Shown here: piece after piece, positions 10,856-20,552 of the stretch | Layout of the letters: every line of letters starts with the position of its first letter | Numbering within the stretch: the stretch's first letter is position 1 | NCBI RefSeq assembly: GCF_033958435.1 | Contig: NC_134160.1 | Location: 17,409,001 to 17,473,000, forward strand | Direction of reading: 5' to 3' | DNA: 64,000 nucleotides | DNA from: Carettochelys insculpta | Lineage: Eukaryota; Chordata; Testudines; Carettochelyidae | Notes under the pieces: model-generated | Seen by the model: the letters and a program-made list of their open reading frames with translations, nothing else | Databases searched by the model: none | Told to the model about the DNA's origin: nothing | Position numbers and translations under genes: made by a program

Positions 10856-11196
10856 TCACTGCCAGCCAGACACTGCTCTTTTGAAATCAAGGGTCTGTAT
10901 TTTACTTCTCACCTTTCTTCCTTTTGTCAGAATCATGAAATCTACCATCTCATGATCACTGCAGCCCAGGTTACCACCCACCTCTATTTCTCCTCCTATT
11001 TTGTCCCTGTTTGTGAGCAGCAGGTCAAGCGGCGCATGGCCCCTAGTTGGTTCCTTCAGCACTTGTACCAGGAAGTTATCCCCAACATTCTCCAAAAACA
11101 TCCTGGATTGTTTGTGTGCTGCTGTACTGGGCTCCCAGCAAATGTCTGGGTGGTTAAAGTCTCCCATGAGAACCAGGGCCTGTGATTTGGAAGCTT
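10856..11196 (-). pseudogene. CR1 endonuclease C-terminal half fused to mid-RT
   Basis: The open stretch of about 103 codons starts MGDFNHPDICW and contains LLLTNRD and GCSDHEMVDF. These are the conserved Asp/Asn and Asp-His motifs of the apurinic-type endonuclease. Its last residues, VSGWQ, belong to the RT. That shows an internal deletion of roughly the first half of the RT, judged by comparison with the copies at 7 and 61 kb. The endonuclease N-terminal half lies at 15406-15740. The two halves were one gene before the insertion at 11208. Confidence 0.8.
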
Positions 11197-11207
11197 CTCT
11201 GTTATCT
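11197..11207. repeat. Left target-site duplication of the 11.2-15.4 kb insertion
   Basis: CTCTGTTATCT occurs here and again at 15362-15372. The CR1 copy 2 coding sequence is continuous when one copy and everything between are removed. This marks the repeats as a duplication made on insertion. Confidence 0.85.
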
Positions 11208-11336
11208 CAAACTGCCCTTCTCTGCAAAGTAACATAGCTGCACAGACAGACAGACATTCACCCACCAGCTCACCACACAGGCCCCCAAATCCCACACTCA
11301 CCCAAGCTCCTCTAGGACACTTTGCCCAGAGGCAAA

Positions 11337-11700
11337 CTCCCTTCCCTGTTAGCTGCTGTCCCCTGTTCGCTGCTAACCCCTTGTTCGCTGGGAGCTCCCT
11401 TCTTATAGGAGAGCTGCTGGCTGGTCAGGCCTGGCTCAAAGCCTGGCCTCCAGTCTATTCAGCCCTTGAAGGCTCACCTGGCAGGGAACTCCCCCAGTTG
11501 ACACCTTGCAAACTGCTCTTCTCTGCACAGCACAAGCTCAGGCACAGGCACCCAGGCAGCTGAGCTGATCAAACTGATTAGACTGGAGGCCAGGCTTTGA
11601 GCCAGGCCTGACCAGCCAGCAGCTCTCTCTGTAAGAAGGGAGCTCCCAGCGAACAAGGGGTGAGCGGCGAACAGGGAAGGGAGTTTGCCTCTGGGAGTTC
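11337..11700. repeat. Inverted pair of CR1-like 5' untranslated sequences
   Basis: The arm at about 11329-11455 is the inverted copy of 11579-11695. Shared blocks are AGAGGCAAACTCCCTTCCCT against AGGGAAGGGAGTTTGCCTCT, GGAGCTCCCTTCTTA against TAAGAAGGGAGCTCCC, and GGTCAGGCCTGGCTCAAAGC against GCTTTGAGCCAGGCCTGACC. The AGTTTGCCT/GCTGGT character resembles the CR1 5' region seen antisense at 16840-16909. The spacer is about 125 bp. No coding function. Confidence 0.6.
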
Positions 11701-12440
11701 GCCGAGGGAGGAGCCCCGTGTTTGTTTGTCCTTTTCAGGTATGGTGTTCCACCTGTGCCCTGCAAGGCAGCACTACCAGGAAAAGGAGTCTCCGAAGAGA
11801 ACAGCCTGAAGAGTGATGGGGGAAGGTGGACCTGGGGGCACTGAGAGCAGCTGGGGGGAGAGGGGCCAGTGCAGTGAGGAGGGCGGACATGGGAGCAGAT
11901 GGGGGTAGTGGGTTGGGAGGGTCCTATGGTGAAGGTAGCTGGGGAGGGGCGGTGAAAGGTGGGTAGGAGGGTCCCGGAGATATGAGGTCATTGCTCCACA
12001 GGGAGCTATGGTGACTCATGGTGACAGGGAGGTATGAAGTAGTGGGATCCTTAACCACATTCTCCACACCCCACTGCCTTGTGGGTTCTCCTGGGAAGGA
12101 GAAAGGCTAAGGGAGTAAACCCTGACAGAAAATCCGGAGTGGAGTCTGAAGGCGGTTCAGTGTCAACTTCTGGTACTGTCCCGGCAACTCCTGCAGCTGA
12201 GCTGGTGCCAGACGTGGAGGTTATCCTCTCCTTTGGACTATATCAGTAAAGCCGACAGGGGGACACTGGTGTCTGGGCAGCCCAGAGTCCCCATAATAAG
12301 TGCCCAGGCTCGCGCCCGGAGAGGTGCTCTGGCATCGCTGAACAGCGTTGCATCAACACGGGAGGCAACAGATACCGGTTATAAGCTCTTGCTCCATTGG
12401 CGTAGAAAACGGATCAGGAAGACTTCTTCGGATCATGCTT
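11700..12440 (+). other. Non-coding: CR1-like leader then LINE 5' untranslated region
   Basis: From 11700 to about 12060 lies G-rich sequence with no recognised motif. From about 12090 a leader reads GACAGAAAATCCGGAGTGG and then ACTATATCAGTAAAGCCGAC. I associate these blocks from memory with leaders of the LINE family that encodes the following ORFs. The leader runs without a clear start codon into the remaining endonuclease sequence, so the 5' end of the coding region is probably deleted. Confidence 0.45.
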
Positions 12441-13451
12441 CAAACTTGCGCCGGTCCTGTCCACCTGATCAGCGCTTATGCTCCAACCCTCTACGCCACA
12501 CCAGAAGTAAAAGACAAGTTCTATGACGTGCTTAGTGCTGCTGTAGCGCAAATACCTGCTCGTGAAAAACTGTACATCTTGGGTTACTTCAATGCAACAG
12601 TTGGAGCTGATTGGGCCTCATGGCCTTCCTGCTTAGGACTCTTCGGTGTGGGAAAAATGAATGACAATGGACAGCGTCTCCTTGAACTGTGCACGTACCA
12701 CAATCTGTGCATCACAAACACATTCTTTCGAACGAAGCCACAGCACAGAGTGTCGTGGAGACACCCACGCTCAAAGCACTGGCATCAACTAGACGTGGTC
12801 ATCACTAGGCGTAATAACCTCAAAAACGTCCTTCTGACACGAAGCTATCATAGTGCTGACTGTGATACAGATCACTCGCTAGTTTGCTCCAAGCTCAAGC
12901 TGAGATCCAAGAAGCTGTACCGCTCTAAACCTGCTGGAAGGCCCCGCATTGACGCCAGAAAGACGGCAAACTTGGAGAAAGCGGAAAAGTTCAGAGAGAC
13001 CCTCCAGGAAAATCTGCGCAGCGGCCCCAGGGGCGCCGATGCGACATCCAAATGGCAACATCTGAGGGATACAGTTTACAACACGGCCTTGTCGGTGTTT
13101 GGAAGAAGAGCTAGAAACACGAACGACTGGTTCGAAGCTAACTCCGATGAGATGATTCCAGTCATTGAAAAGAAGCGCGCTGCACTCCTGGAGTACAAAC
13201 GCTCACCGAGCCAGAGTACCCAGCAAGCACTTAGAGCGGCCAGAAGAACAGTACAGCAGACAGCCAGGCGCTGTGCCAACAACCACTGGCTCCAGCTATG
13301 CAGCAGCATCCAGACCTGTGCTGACTTTGGTAATCTCAGAGGAATGTATGAAGGTATGAAGAAGGCATTAGGACCCACCCAGAACAAGATGGCACCTCTG
13401 AAATCCAAATCTGGTGAAGTCATTGCTGACAAAGCCAAACAGATTCTATGA
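12440..13451 (+). pseudogene. LINE apurinic-type endonuclease, N-terminus lost
   Basis: The open frame runs to a TGA created by a 13-bp insertion at 13443-13455. The recognisable endonuclease starts at GPVHLISAYAPT (about 12460) and includes KLYILGYFNATVG (about 12570-12610), where the family norm is GDFNA. It also has the VSWRHPRSKHWHQLDVVI block and DTDHSLV (about 12870). The Asp-to-Tyr change hits a catalytic position of this nuclease fold. The upstream part with the catalytic Glu is missing. Beyond about residue 190 comes the linker to the RT. It is inactive. Confidence 0.8.
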
Positions 13452-13458
13452 TTCTATG
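13443..13458 (+). repeat. Two CR1-type octamers inside the LINE coding region
   Basis: ATTCTATG occurs twice in tandem, exactly the CR1 3'-end octamer seen at 9200-9215 and 62691-62715. The expected coding text is CAG ATG GAG CGC (Q M E R). Here 13 extra bases sit between CAG and ATG, which creates a stop at 13449-13451 and shifts the frame. Confidence 0.85.
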
Positions 13459-15288
13459 GAGCGCTGGGTTGAGCACTACTCCGAGCTGTACTCACACGAG
13501 AACATTGCGGTTGACGCAGCCCTCGATGCCGTCGAGCTCCTACCAGTAATGGACAAACTGGATCAAGAACCGACTGTGGATGAACTGAAGAGAGCCATCG
13601 ACAGCATTGCAGCAGGAAAGGCCCCTGGCCAGGATGGTATACCACCAGAGGTAATCAAATGTGCTGCGGACACACTCCTGGAACCACTACATGAGCTACT
13701 GTGCCTGTGCTGGAAAGAGGGTGAGGTACCACAGGATATGCGTGACGCTAACATTGTAACGTTGAATAAGAACAAAGGAGACAGAAGCGACTGCAACAAC
13801 TACCGTGGAATCTCCCTCCTAAGAGTCACTGGTAAACTGTTCGCTCGCATCATCCTTGGCAGACTCCAGAAAATTGCTGAGAGGGTGTACCCCGAATCGC
13901 AGTGCGGATTCCGCGCAGAGAGGTCTACCGTTGACATGGTCGTCTCTCTAAGGCAGCTTCAGGAGAAGTGCAGGGAGCAGAGAAAGCCACTCTACATAGC
14001 CTTCATTGACCTGACCAAGGCCTTTGACTTGGTCAGCAGGGATGGTCTGTTCAAACTGCTCCACAAGACAGGCTGTCCTCCACGGTTACTCAAGGTGATC
14101 CAGTCGTTCCACGAAGACATGAGAGGAACCATCCAATATGACGGCACATTATCGGATGCTTTCAGAATCAGGAGCAGCGTCAAACAAGGATGCGTGCTTG
14201 CTCCGACGTTGTTCGGGATCTTCTTCGCACTCCTCCTGAAGCACGTCTTTGGCTCTTCAACAGAGGGCATCTTGCTGCACACAAGATCTGATGGGAAACT
14301 GTTTAACCTTGCAAGGCTGAAAGCTGAGTCTAAGGTGCGAGAAGTCCTCATCAGAGACATGCTGTTCTCAGACGATGCTGCTGTAGTGTCTCACACAGAA
14401 GACCAGCTTCAAAAACTGCTGGATCAGTTCTCCAAAGCATGCGAGGACTTTGGGCTTACCATCAACCTAAAGAAGACAAATGTACTCAGTCAGGATGTTG
14501 CTGAATCCCCATCAATCAGCATTGACAACTATAAGTTAGAGATTGTCCACGAGTTCGTTTACCTGGGGTCCACCATCACTGACACCCTGTCATTGGAGAC
14601 TGAGCTAAATAGGAGGGTCGGAAAAGCGGCCACAACTCTGTCCAGACTCAGCAAGAGAGTGTGGAATAACAACAAGCTGTACACTCACACCATAATGCAA
14701 GTCTACAGAGCCTGCGTCCTCAGCACCCTCCTTTATGGCAGCAAGACTTGGACCCTGTATGCCCGCCAGGAAAAGAGGCTGAACGTCTTCCACTTGCGCT
14801 GCCTCAGGCGCATCCTTGGAATATCATGGAAGGACAGAATGACCAACACCGCTGTCCTCGAGCAAGCTGGAATCCCATCCATGCACACCCTCCTCAGGCA
14901 GCGTCGGCTCCGCTGGCTTGGCCACGTCCACGGGATGAATGATGGAAGGATTCCAAAAGACATCCTGTATGGTGAGCTAGCCTCTGGCAAAAGACCTCCC
15001 GGACGCCCCCAGTTGTGCTACAAAGATGTCTGCAAGAGAGACCTCAGAGAGGTGGACATCGAGCTGGACAGCTGGGAAGAACTAGCAGATGACCGCAGCA
15101 GGTGGAGGCAGGGGTTACACAAGGGCCTTCAGAAGGGCAAGATGAGGATCAGACAGCTAGCAGAGGAGAAGCGAGCGCACAGAAAGCACAGTAAGGACTT
15201 GCCAGACACCCACTACATCTGCAAGAGATGCAGCAAGGACTGTCACTCTCGTGTGGGTCTTCATAGTCACAATAGACGCTGTAAATGA
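13459..15288 (+). pseudogene. LINE reverse transcriptase with C-terminal Cys/His finger
   Basis: The frame is continuous from the octamer insertion to TGA at 15286-15288, about 610 codons. In order it shows ERWVEHYSELYS, GKAPGQDGIPPEVIK, NNYRGISLL, QCGFRAERSTVDM and palm motif A, FIDLTKAFDLVSRD. Next come motif B, VKQGCVLAPTLFGIFF, and the catalytic box LFSDDAAVVSH (about 14355-14390). The YLGSTITD and LLYGSKTWT blocks and RRLRWLGHVHGM follow. The last residues, CKRCSKDCHSRVGLHSH then RRC, form a zinc-finger-like motif. The RT looks intact, but the separation from the endonuclease and the lost nuclease residues make mobility unlikely. Confidence 0.9.
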
Positions 15289-15361
15289 AGTCCTCAATTG
15301 AAACTATAAAGGGCGCGATGCATAGTCTATGCAGACTGAATGATGCCTACTACTACTACTA
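15289..15361 (+). other. LINE 3' untranslated tail
   Basis: The tail is about 73 bp. It contains GCATAGTCTATGC, able to form a 5-bp stem with a GTC loop, then CAGACTGA and a run of CTA triplets that meets the right duplication. The last 49 bp or so are reproduced by themselves at 35213-35261. This suggests the segment holds the RT recognition signal. Confidence 0.75.
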
Positions 15362-15405
15362 CTCTGTTATCTGAAGAAATTCTCATCTACCTCATCTTCC
15401 TGATC

Positions 15406-15745
15406 TCATGGCCTAGAGCAGACACCAAACACAACATCGCCTTTGTCGCTTCCACTTCTAAGCTTAACCCAAAGACGCTCAACTGTCTCTTCTCCCTCCA
15501 TATACTGGAGCTCTGAAAAATCATATTGCTCTGGCACATAAATTGCAACTCCTCTTCCTTTTCTGCCCTGCCTGTCCTTCCTGAAGAGTTTATGCCCTTC
15601 CATGACAGTGCTCCAGTTATGAGTCATCCCACCGTGTCTCCATTATTCCAGTCACCTCATACATCTGTGACTGTGCCAGGGCCTCTAATTCCTCCTGTTT
15701 GTTTTCCAGGCTTCTTGCATTGGTGTACAAACATCTCAGATAATA
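15406..15745 (-). pseudogene. CR1 endonuclease N-terminal half
   Basis: Across two frames this reads LYTNARSLENKQEELEAL (about 15690-15735), then an ITETWW-like block here reading IMETRWDDS, then HNWSTVMEGHKLFRKDRQG and GVAIYVPEQY. The Glu of IMET is the predicted catalytic residue. The continuation, with GDFN and SDH motifs, is on the other side of the LINE insertion. All three catalytic motifs survive, but the gene is split, frameshifted and deleted. Confidence 0.8.
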
Positions 15746-15759
15746 AGCTGATTGCCCGA

Positions 15760-16315
15760 CCTGGATGGCAGATGGATGACTCCATCCCTCTTAGGGGGCA
15801 GTCCCAGACCACTTCCACCCATCTTCTTCTCTTGGGGGAGGTGGTCATAGAACTGCCATCCCTAGGACTACTTGTCCCATGCCTTCCAGCCAGTGGAGTC
15901 TTCTTCTGATTCCTTCTCTGAGAGGTCTCTGCCAAAGCATTCTCCACTCTAGCTGCTGTGCAGAGACCCCAAAAGAGGTGGCTTACCTCTACAGAAATTG
16001 AAGATACCTGAATTGGCTTTTGTTTCCTGGAAGTTACATGCTTTCAGTTTTCTTCCTTGGTTTTTACTGCTGTCCTCGGTTGCTCAGCCTGCTGTGCCTG
16101 CAGTACTAAATGCTGCCTGCTGTCGAGGAAGTCTTCACCTTCTCTGATTGACCGGAGGGTTGAGATTTGCACCTCAGATCCTCTAACGTTTTCTTCCAAG
16201 AGGGTGATCAGCTTCCACTTGGTACATAAGAAATTCCTTCTGTCTTCTGGGAGGAAAACAAACATGGCACATGCCATGCAGGTCACAACAGCTGACTTGT
16301 CAGTAGACTTGTCAT
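15760..16315 (-). pseudogene. CR1 ORF1 remnant
   Basis: Minus-strand frames read MFVFLPEDRRNFLCTKWKL and LEENVRGSEVQISTL (about 16120-16270). These align with the ORF1 start of the copy at 5773. Further on comes a decayed esterase block I, VEVVWDCPLRGME (about 15790-15830), where GDS is replaced. Blocks III and V are missing because of a deletion into ORF2. It is inactive. Confidence 0.75.
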
Positions 16316-16556
16316 TGTCTATTTTTTTTCCCCTTTCTTCAGAAAATTCACTCAGAAGATATTCGAGCTGATTTGAGCGGCCAAAGAGAAACAAAATTAT
16401 TAAAAAATGTAATAATATGGGGCTCCCCACCAGATGAACTCCCCTGTTTGCAGCACCCAGCTGGTCACAATCCCGCTGGTCACTAGCCTCTGGCTTGTGA
16501 AGCCTTCTTTCCTTTGGTCCTTCCTACCCCTGGTGAGTCACAGTGGGAGGGGCTCA

Positions 16557-16574
16557 CTCTCACACACACACACA
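16557..16574. repeat. (CA)n microsatellite
   Basis: A short CA dinucleotide run inside the CR1 copy 2 5' untranslated region. Confidence 0.85.
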
Positions 16575-16595
16575 GAGTAACTACCACAGTAACTG

Positions 16596-16720
16596 GAATT
16601 CAAATTCACACAGACTATCAGCCTAGCAAACTGAAATTCAGACACAGAAATTCAAATTCACACAGACCATCAGCCTAGCAAGCTGAAATTCAAATTCCAA
16701 TAACCAGCCTAGCAATCAAA
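16596..16720 (-). repeat. 52-bp tandem repeat in CR1 5' untranslated region
   Basis: Two units start at about 16596 and 16647, each with TTCAAATTCACACAGAC then ATCAGCCTAGCAA. A degenerate third follows with CCAGCCTAGCAA. The units lie where CR1 has its internal promoter region. A role in transcription is only inference. Confidence 0.7.
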
Positions 16721-16911
16721 CTCACCGACAAGTAACTGAGATCAATCAGTTACTGAAATTCAAAAGCAAACAACCAAACAGCCCAGGAAACAAACACACC
16801 CGACAGCTCTCACCTGATTCATTCAGTGGGGTTCACCTTGTCGCCCAGGCAAACTCCCCTGTTAGCAGCCCTCTCTTTTCAGCTCCTGCTGGTCTCTAGC
16901 CTCAAAAAAAT

Positions 16912-17021
16912 GTTTGAAAGCTTACTTGCCTCAGATCCCTAAATGGCCCCTGTAAGACTTGAGTTTACACCCCTGGGTTTAGGGGATCAAGGCTCAAACC
17001 ACTGAGCTATCCCTCCCCCAG
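16912..17021 (-). mobile_element. Tortoise-type tRNA-derived SINE (Cry I-like), 3' truncated
   Basis: The minus strand starts GGGGGAGGGATAGCTCAGTG. An A-box-like TAGCTCAGTGGTTTGAGC lies at 16992-17009 (complement), a CCCAGGGGTGTAAACTC B-box region follows, then GGGGCCATTTAGGGATCTG. This matches the cryptodire turtle pol III SINE, recognised from memory. The usual 3' part shared with CR1 is missing. It abuts the 5' end of CR1 copy 2. Confidence 0.8.
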
Positions 17022-20000
17022 AGGGTTGTACCTTAGCAAGATAGTGGCCACTAGCAGCACACTCTGATGTGATGGCCTGCCTTGGATCAGCTGGGTCCGG
17101 GCTTTCAAGTATGACTTATTCTGACTGTAGGGCCTATGGACTAAATTCACTCCATCAGTGAAGTCAGTGTCCAGAACAAGGCCCGTCTGCAGACAGATGG
17201 ACACCCTAGGCTGAGCACGATATCTGGAATTTTCCTTCCATGGTGGAGCATCAGTTAAAGGCACTATTGACTTCAGTCTTGGTTGAGATTGGAGGGCCTG
17301 GTGACCTCTGAATGTAGGAGAGATTGTAATTACCTGGAAAAACTCCAGAGAACAATCAGCGCTGGGGAAGTAATCTCCTGTATTACACATGAACACACTC
17401 AACCGTTGACTGTCAATGGATCTGTAACCCAGCCACTCACGGTACCTACACTTTCTGTTCGCCACTTCCAATGCAGCTTCTATTTCACCCTGCAGTTAGG
17501 TGAGCAGAAAGACCCATCAAAACAATCGCTGTGTCTGTGTCTGCTCTGTCACATCCTACCGCTTGTATGGTATTTTAGGAGCTGCCTGCAGTGCAGTTAG
17601 CTGGGGCTGGGAGAGCTCTTGTGTACGAGGTGGATTTTGGATTACACAACAATCCATGTCAGGAGATAATGGGGAATTTTAAACAGCAAGTCCCGTCCCA
17701 AGTGAGCGCTGTTGTGGCTGAAGTGGAGTGTGGGGTGTCTCATTTGGAATAAAACGAGACCTGCATTTACCTTCCCTCCACATCCCGCAGAAGTTCAACG
17801 GGTGTATTTTCCCTACAGACAGCCTCCCTGGACACTCGCCCGGACCTTGTTCATAAACAGCCCACTGAAACCAAGAGGCTGACCCAGGAGCCACGTGGGC
17901 TTCACTCACGTCTCCTCTTGCTGATCCCTTATCACCCACAACAAGTAAGTCCATCTGTAGCAACTCCCAGGGCTTGTCTGCAGGGAACTCAAGGGGCCCT
18001 TTTCAGTTCAATTCCTCCATTTCAGCATGGACTGTGAAATGCTTTATTAAATTCACGGAACGAAAAGAGGCCGCTTTTCTTCTGGCTGAGAGTGTTATCT
18101 CAGCATAACTACAACAGCATAAATTCACAGCTCGCCTGAGTCCGGAATAACCCCATGGGGGCAAGGCCAGAGAGAGACACCACTCTCTTAGGGAGATCTC
18201 AGTGGAATGGGACATAAGGGGGATGCTTTCCTTGGGACCAGGAAATACCCAGGTGCATAGTCACTTGAGTGGCTAGAAGTGAATCTGAAATTGGGCTGTA
18301 ATACCAAACCATCTCTTGCGTGTGACTTGTTTGGTCAGCATTTTCAGAGGAGCCCAGCACCCACAGCTGGGGCCAGCCTTTGAAGGAAGCCCAACACACC
18401 AGATGCATCCAAGACTGTGACGCAGTCCAACACTATGGCGTGGGAGCCAGGTAAGCACCTGAGGGTGTGTCCAGGCAGTGGCTGGGCACCCACAGCAGTG
18501 AGCCTCTCAGACTGGGGCAACAGGTACGGGCTAGCAGGGCTCATGCTGGCCTCAGAAAATAGCTGAACAGACAGCACTTTGCAGTTCCAGGCTGGTGCTC
18601 AGACGCTGAAGTTCAGGGAGGGGGTGAACCTCAGACCCTGCGGTCCAGCCTGAGCCACAATTTCAAAGCACCACCTGCCTGAGTACTAGCATGAGCCCTG
18701 CTAGCCTCCATGTCACCCTGCTAGGTTCCAACCACTGTGCGGACAGACCCTATGCAAAGAAGCGGGCACAGAGCTCTTGTTCCCAGTGGGAAGTTCTGGG
18801 GGAAGAGCACTTGAAATTGTGGCTCTCTGCTTTGCTCTGTCCTGGCTGAGTCGCTCTGGCTCAGCATTTCAGCTGCATCACTGTCCCATGCAGACCTTGC
18901 ACTGAAGCCCAAGGGGCAGTGATTGTTCTGCTCAGGACATCTGGAAGGAAATCTGGGAGCCAAGCACCTTAAACTCATCGCAGTGTTGGCTGCCCAGAGT
19001 CCAGACATGATGGTCTGTGACATGCTGGGGGCTATCGGTCTAATACTCACCTGGGTGAAGTTAGGTTGACCAGGGCCCTAGGAGCACTGTCATGCGCAAC
19101 TTCAGTACCTTGGAAATGTTCACTGTGGGCACGAGTTGCTCCTGGCAATGGGGCATTAGCTCAAGGTGAGCCAGCCCAGCAGCACCCTCATTAATGCTGA
19201 CGCAAAACTACAATGAACTGATAGGTAGATATGGACAGAAGAAAATCCTTTCCCATTCCAATTGGCTTTGATGAGCCACCTTTAAGCACTGCAGCCCTGG
19301 CAGATGGGACAGGCTGATGAAAGGGCAGGTGCAGCCACCAATGACATTCACCGATACTAAGCAGGCTAGTTATGGAGATTCTGAGGGCATTTGAATGATG
19401 ATTAAAACAAGGGACAGGCAAGCAGGTGCCATGTATCTTCCCTTGCACAGCTCTGCAGTGCACTTCCACGCTGCATCAGAGCCAACACTGGTCCAGACCT
19501 GGGCGCTCCAGCTGGCTCTGGTGATGTGCCTCACTCTGACTGTCTAATTCTGAGCCTTCCACACAGCCCTGCAATGCTCCTCACGCAGACAATCCCCCTG
19601 TGCGCCGGGCCCGGCCCCTGCACTCAGCTCTGCCAGTGCTCCTCATGCCGGAGGGCCTAACAAAGTCAGGGTCATGCAACGTGTCACAGACCACGAAATC
19701 TGGTTTGTCCCTGCGAAATCGGGGCTTCTGGGGGCTTTTGCCCTGCACTACACAGATTACATGGGGAAACCAGCTCTCCTCAAACTGACCCAGAAGTGAG
19801 TGGCAGGAGGAGGGTCAGAGGGTTATTTTAGGGGTGGGGGGGGGGCGTGTGGCATTGCCACCCCGAGGCTGCCTTCAGGGCTGGGCAGAGGGCAGCAGCT
19901 GTTGGCCAGGAGCCCCCGCTCTGAAGGCTGCATGGTGCAATGCAAAAGTAGGGGTTGCAGTGCCAGAGCATAGCATGCCAGCCTTACTTCTGTGCTGCTG

Positions 20001-20279
20001 CCTTCAGAGCCAGCAAACGGTGCCTGCTGCCTGAGGGCCCAGTTCTGCAGGCAGCAGTGCGAAAGTAAGAGTGACAATACTGTGCCAGGCCACCTTTACT
20101 TCTGTGCTACTGCTGACAGTAGCTCTATCTTCAGAGCTGGGCTCCCAGGCAACAGCTGCTACTCTCAAGCTATTCAATCCTTACAGTAACTTCGCAACCT
20201 CCCACTGTTCTTCTTCGGATCAGGAGCCCTCCAGTTACACCACCATGACATTTCTGATTTAAACAGCAGCAGTCATACC
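17022..20279. other. No gene recognised; low-repeat DNA
   Basis: Several open frames of 60-150 codons occur on both strands (for example 17007-17471 minus). None has a recognised motif, codon pattern or splice context. A run of Gs lies at 19832-19848. I see no transposon signature over most of this stretch. It could be intronic or intergenic. Confidence 0.5.
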
Positions 20280-20432
20280 TGTCCTATCTCACAGAGCTGG
20301 AAGGAGCCTCCAGAAGTATTGAGTCCAGCCCCCTGCCCTCACAGCAGGACCTATCACCATCCCTGATGGATTTTTTTTTTTAACGTGTTTGTCCCAGAGG
20401 GGGCCCTTAAGGACTGGGCTCAGAACCCTGGG
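20280..20432 (-). mobile_element. Turtle SINE/CR1-type 3' end, 5' truncated
   Basis: On the plus strand it reads CAGAGCTGGAAGGAGCC, CCAGCCCCCTGCC, AGCAGGACC, CATCCCTGATGG, a T-run, then GGGGGCCCTTAAGGACTGG and AACCCTGGG. This is the complement of the tail and B-box region of the tortoise SINE. The A box is missing. An indel-rich poly(T) run at 20371-20381 shows its age. Confidence 0.65.
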
Positions 20433-20520
20433 ACAATACCCAAGCAAGTGACCATACAAAAGTGCCTTCCAGAACTTGCTTTCCCACTTGCTGGGGTGCA
20501 AGCAGACATGGGGCCCATGT

Positions 20521-20552
20521 CTCCCTGCCCTGCCCTGCCCTGCCCTGCTCTG
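20521..20552. repeat. (CCTGC)n pentanucleotide run
   Basis: Five to six tandem CCTGC-like units pass into a CT-rich stretch to about 20640. Confidence 0.8.

Larger units (their letters stand above)
9893..11207 (-). mobile_element. CR1 LINE copy 2, 3' portion
   Basis: On the minus strand this runs from the endonuclease block LVLMGDFNHPDICW (about 11130-11175) to the CR1 3' end at 9893. It carries the C-terminal RT domain (9940-10570) and the upstream NLMRFNK-like region. Near 10870 the frame passes directly from LDFKRA (endonuclease tail) to VSGWQ (mid-RT). The RT fingers and first palm motif are therefore deleted. The 5' part of the same CR1 continues at 15362, across a large insertion. Confidence 0.9.
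11208..15361 (+). mobile_element. Non-LTR LINE (endonuclease plus RT) inserted in CR1 copy 2
   Basis: A 4154-bp insertion is bracketed by the 11-bp duplication CTCTGTTATCT. From about 12090 it carries LINE 5' untranslated sequence, then an endonuclease region (12440-13442) and an RT with a C-terminal Cys/His finger (13459-15288). The short 3' tail holds a stem-loop at GCATAGTCTATGC and ends in CTACTACTACTACTA. The first 850 bp (11208-12060) do not look like this LINE and include CR1-like 5' untranslated sequence in both orientations. The LINE clade is uncertain: the RT is not CR1 and I cannot choose between RTE-like and I/Vingi-like groups. Confidence 0.8.
15362..16909 (-). mobile_element. 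CR1 LINE copy 2, 5' portion
   Basis: On the minus strand this runs from the CR1 5' untranslated region (16440-16909) through ORF1 remnants (about 15760-16315) to the endonuclease N-terminus (15406-15740). It ends at the right copy of the 11-bp duplication. The coding text continues at 11207. ORF1 joins the endonuclease region directly near 15760, so the esterase C-terminal half is deleted. Confidence 0.85.

Noticed and set aside
17007..17471. 154-codon minus-strand frame as a host gene
   Set aside because: No recognised motif, and no supporting splice or promoter context. Frames of this length occur by chance in this GC content.
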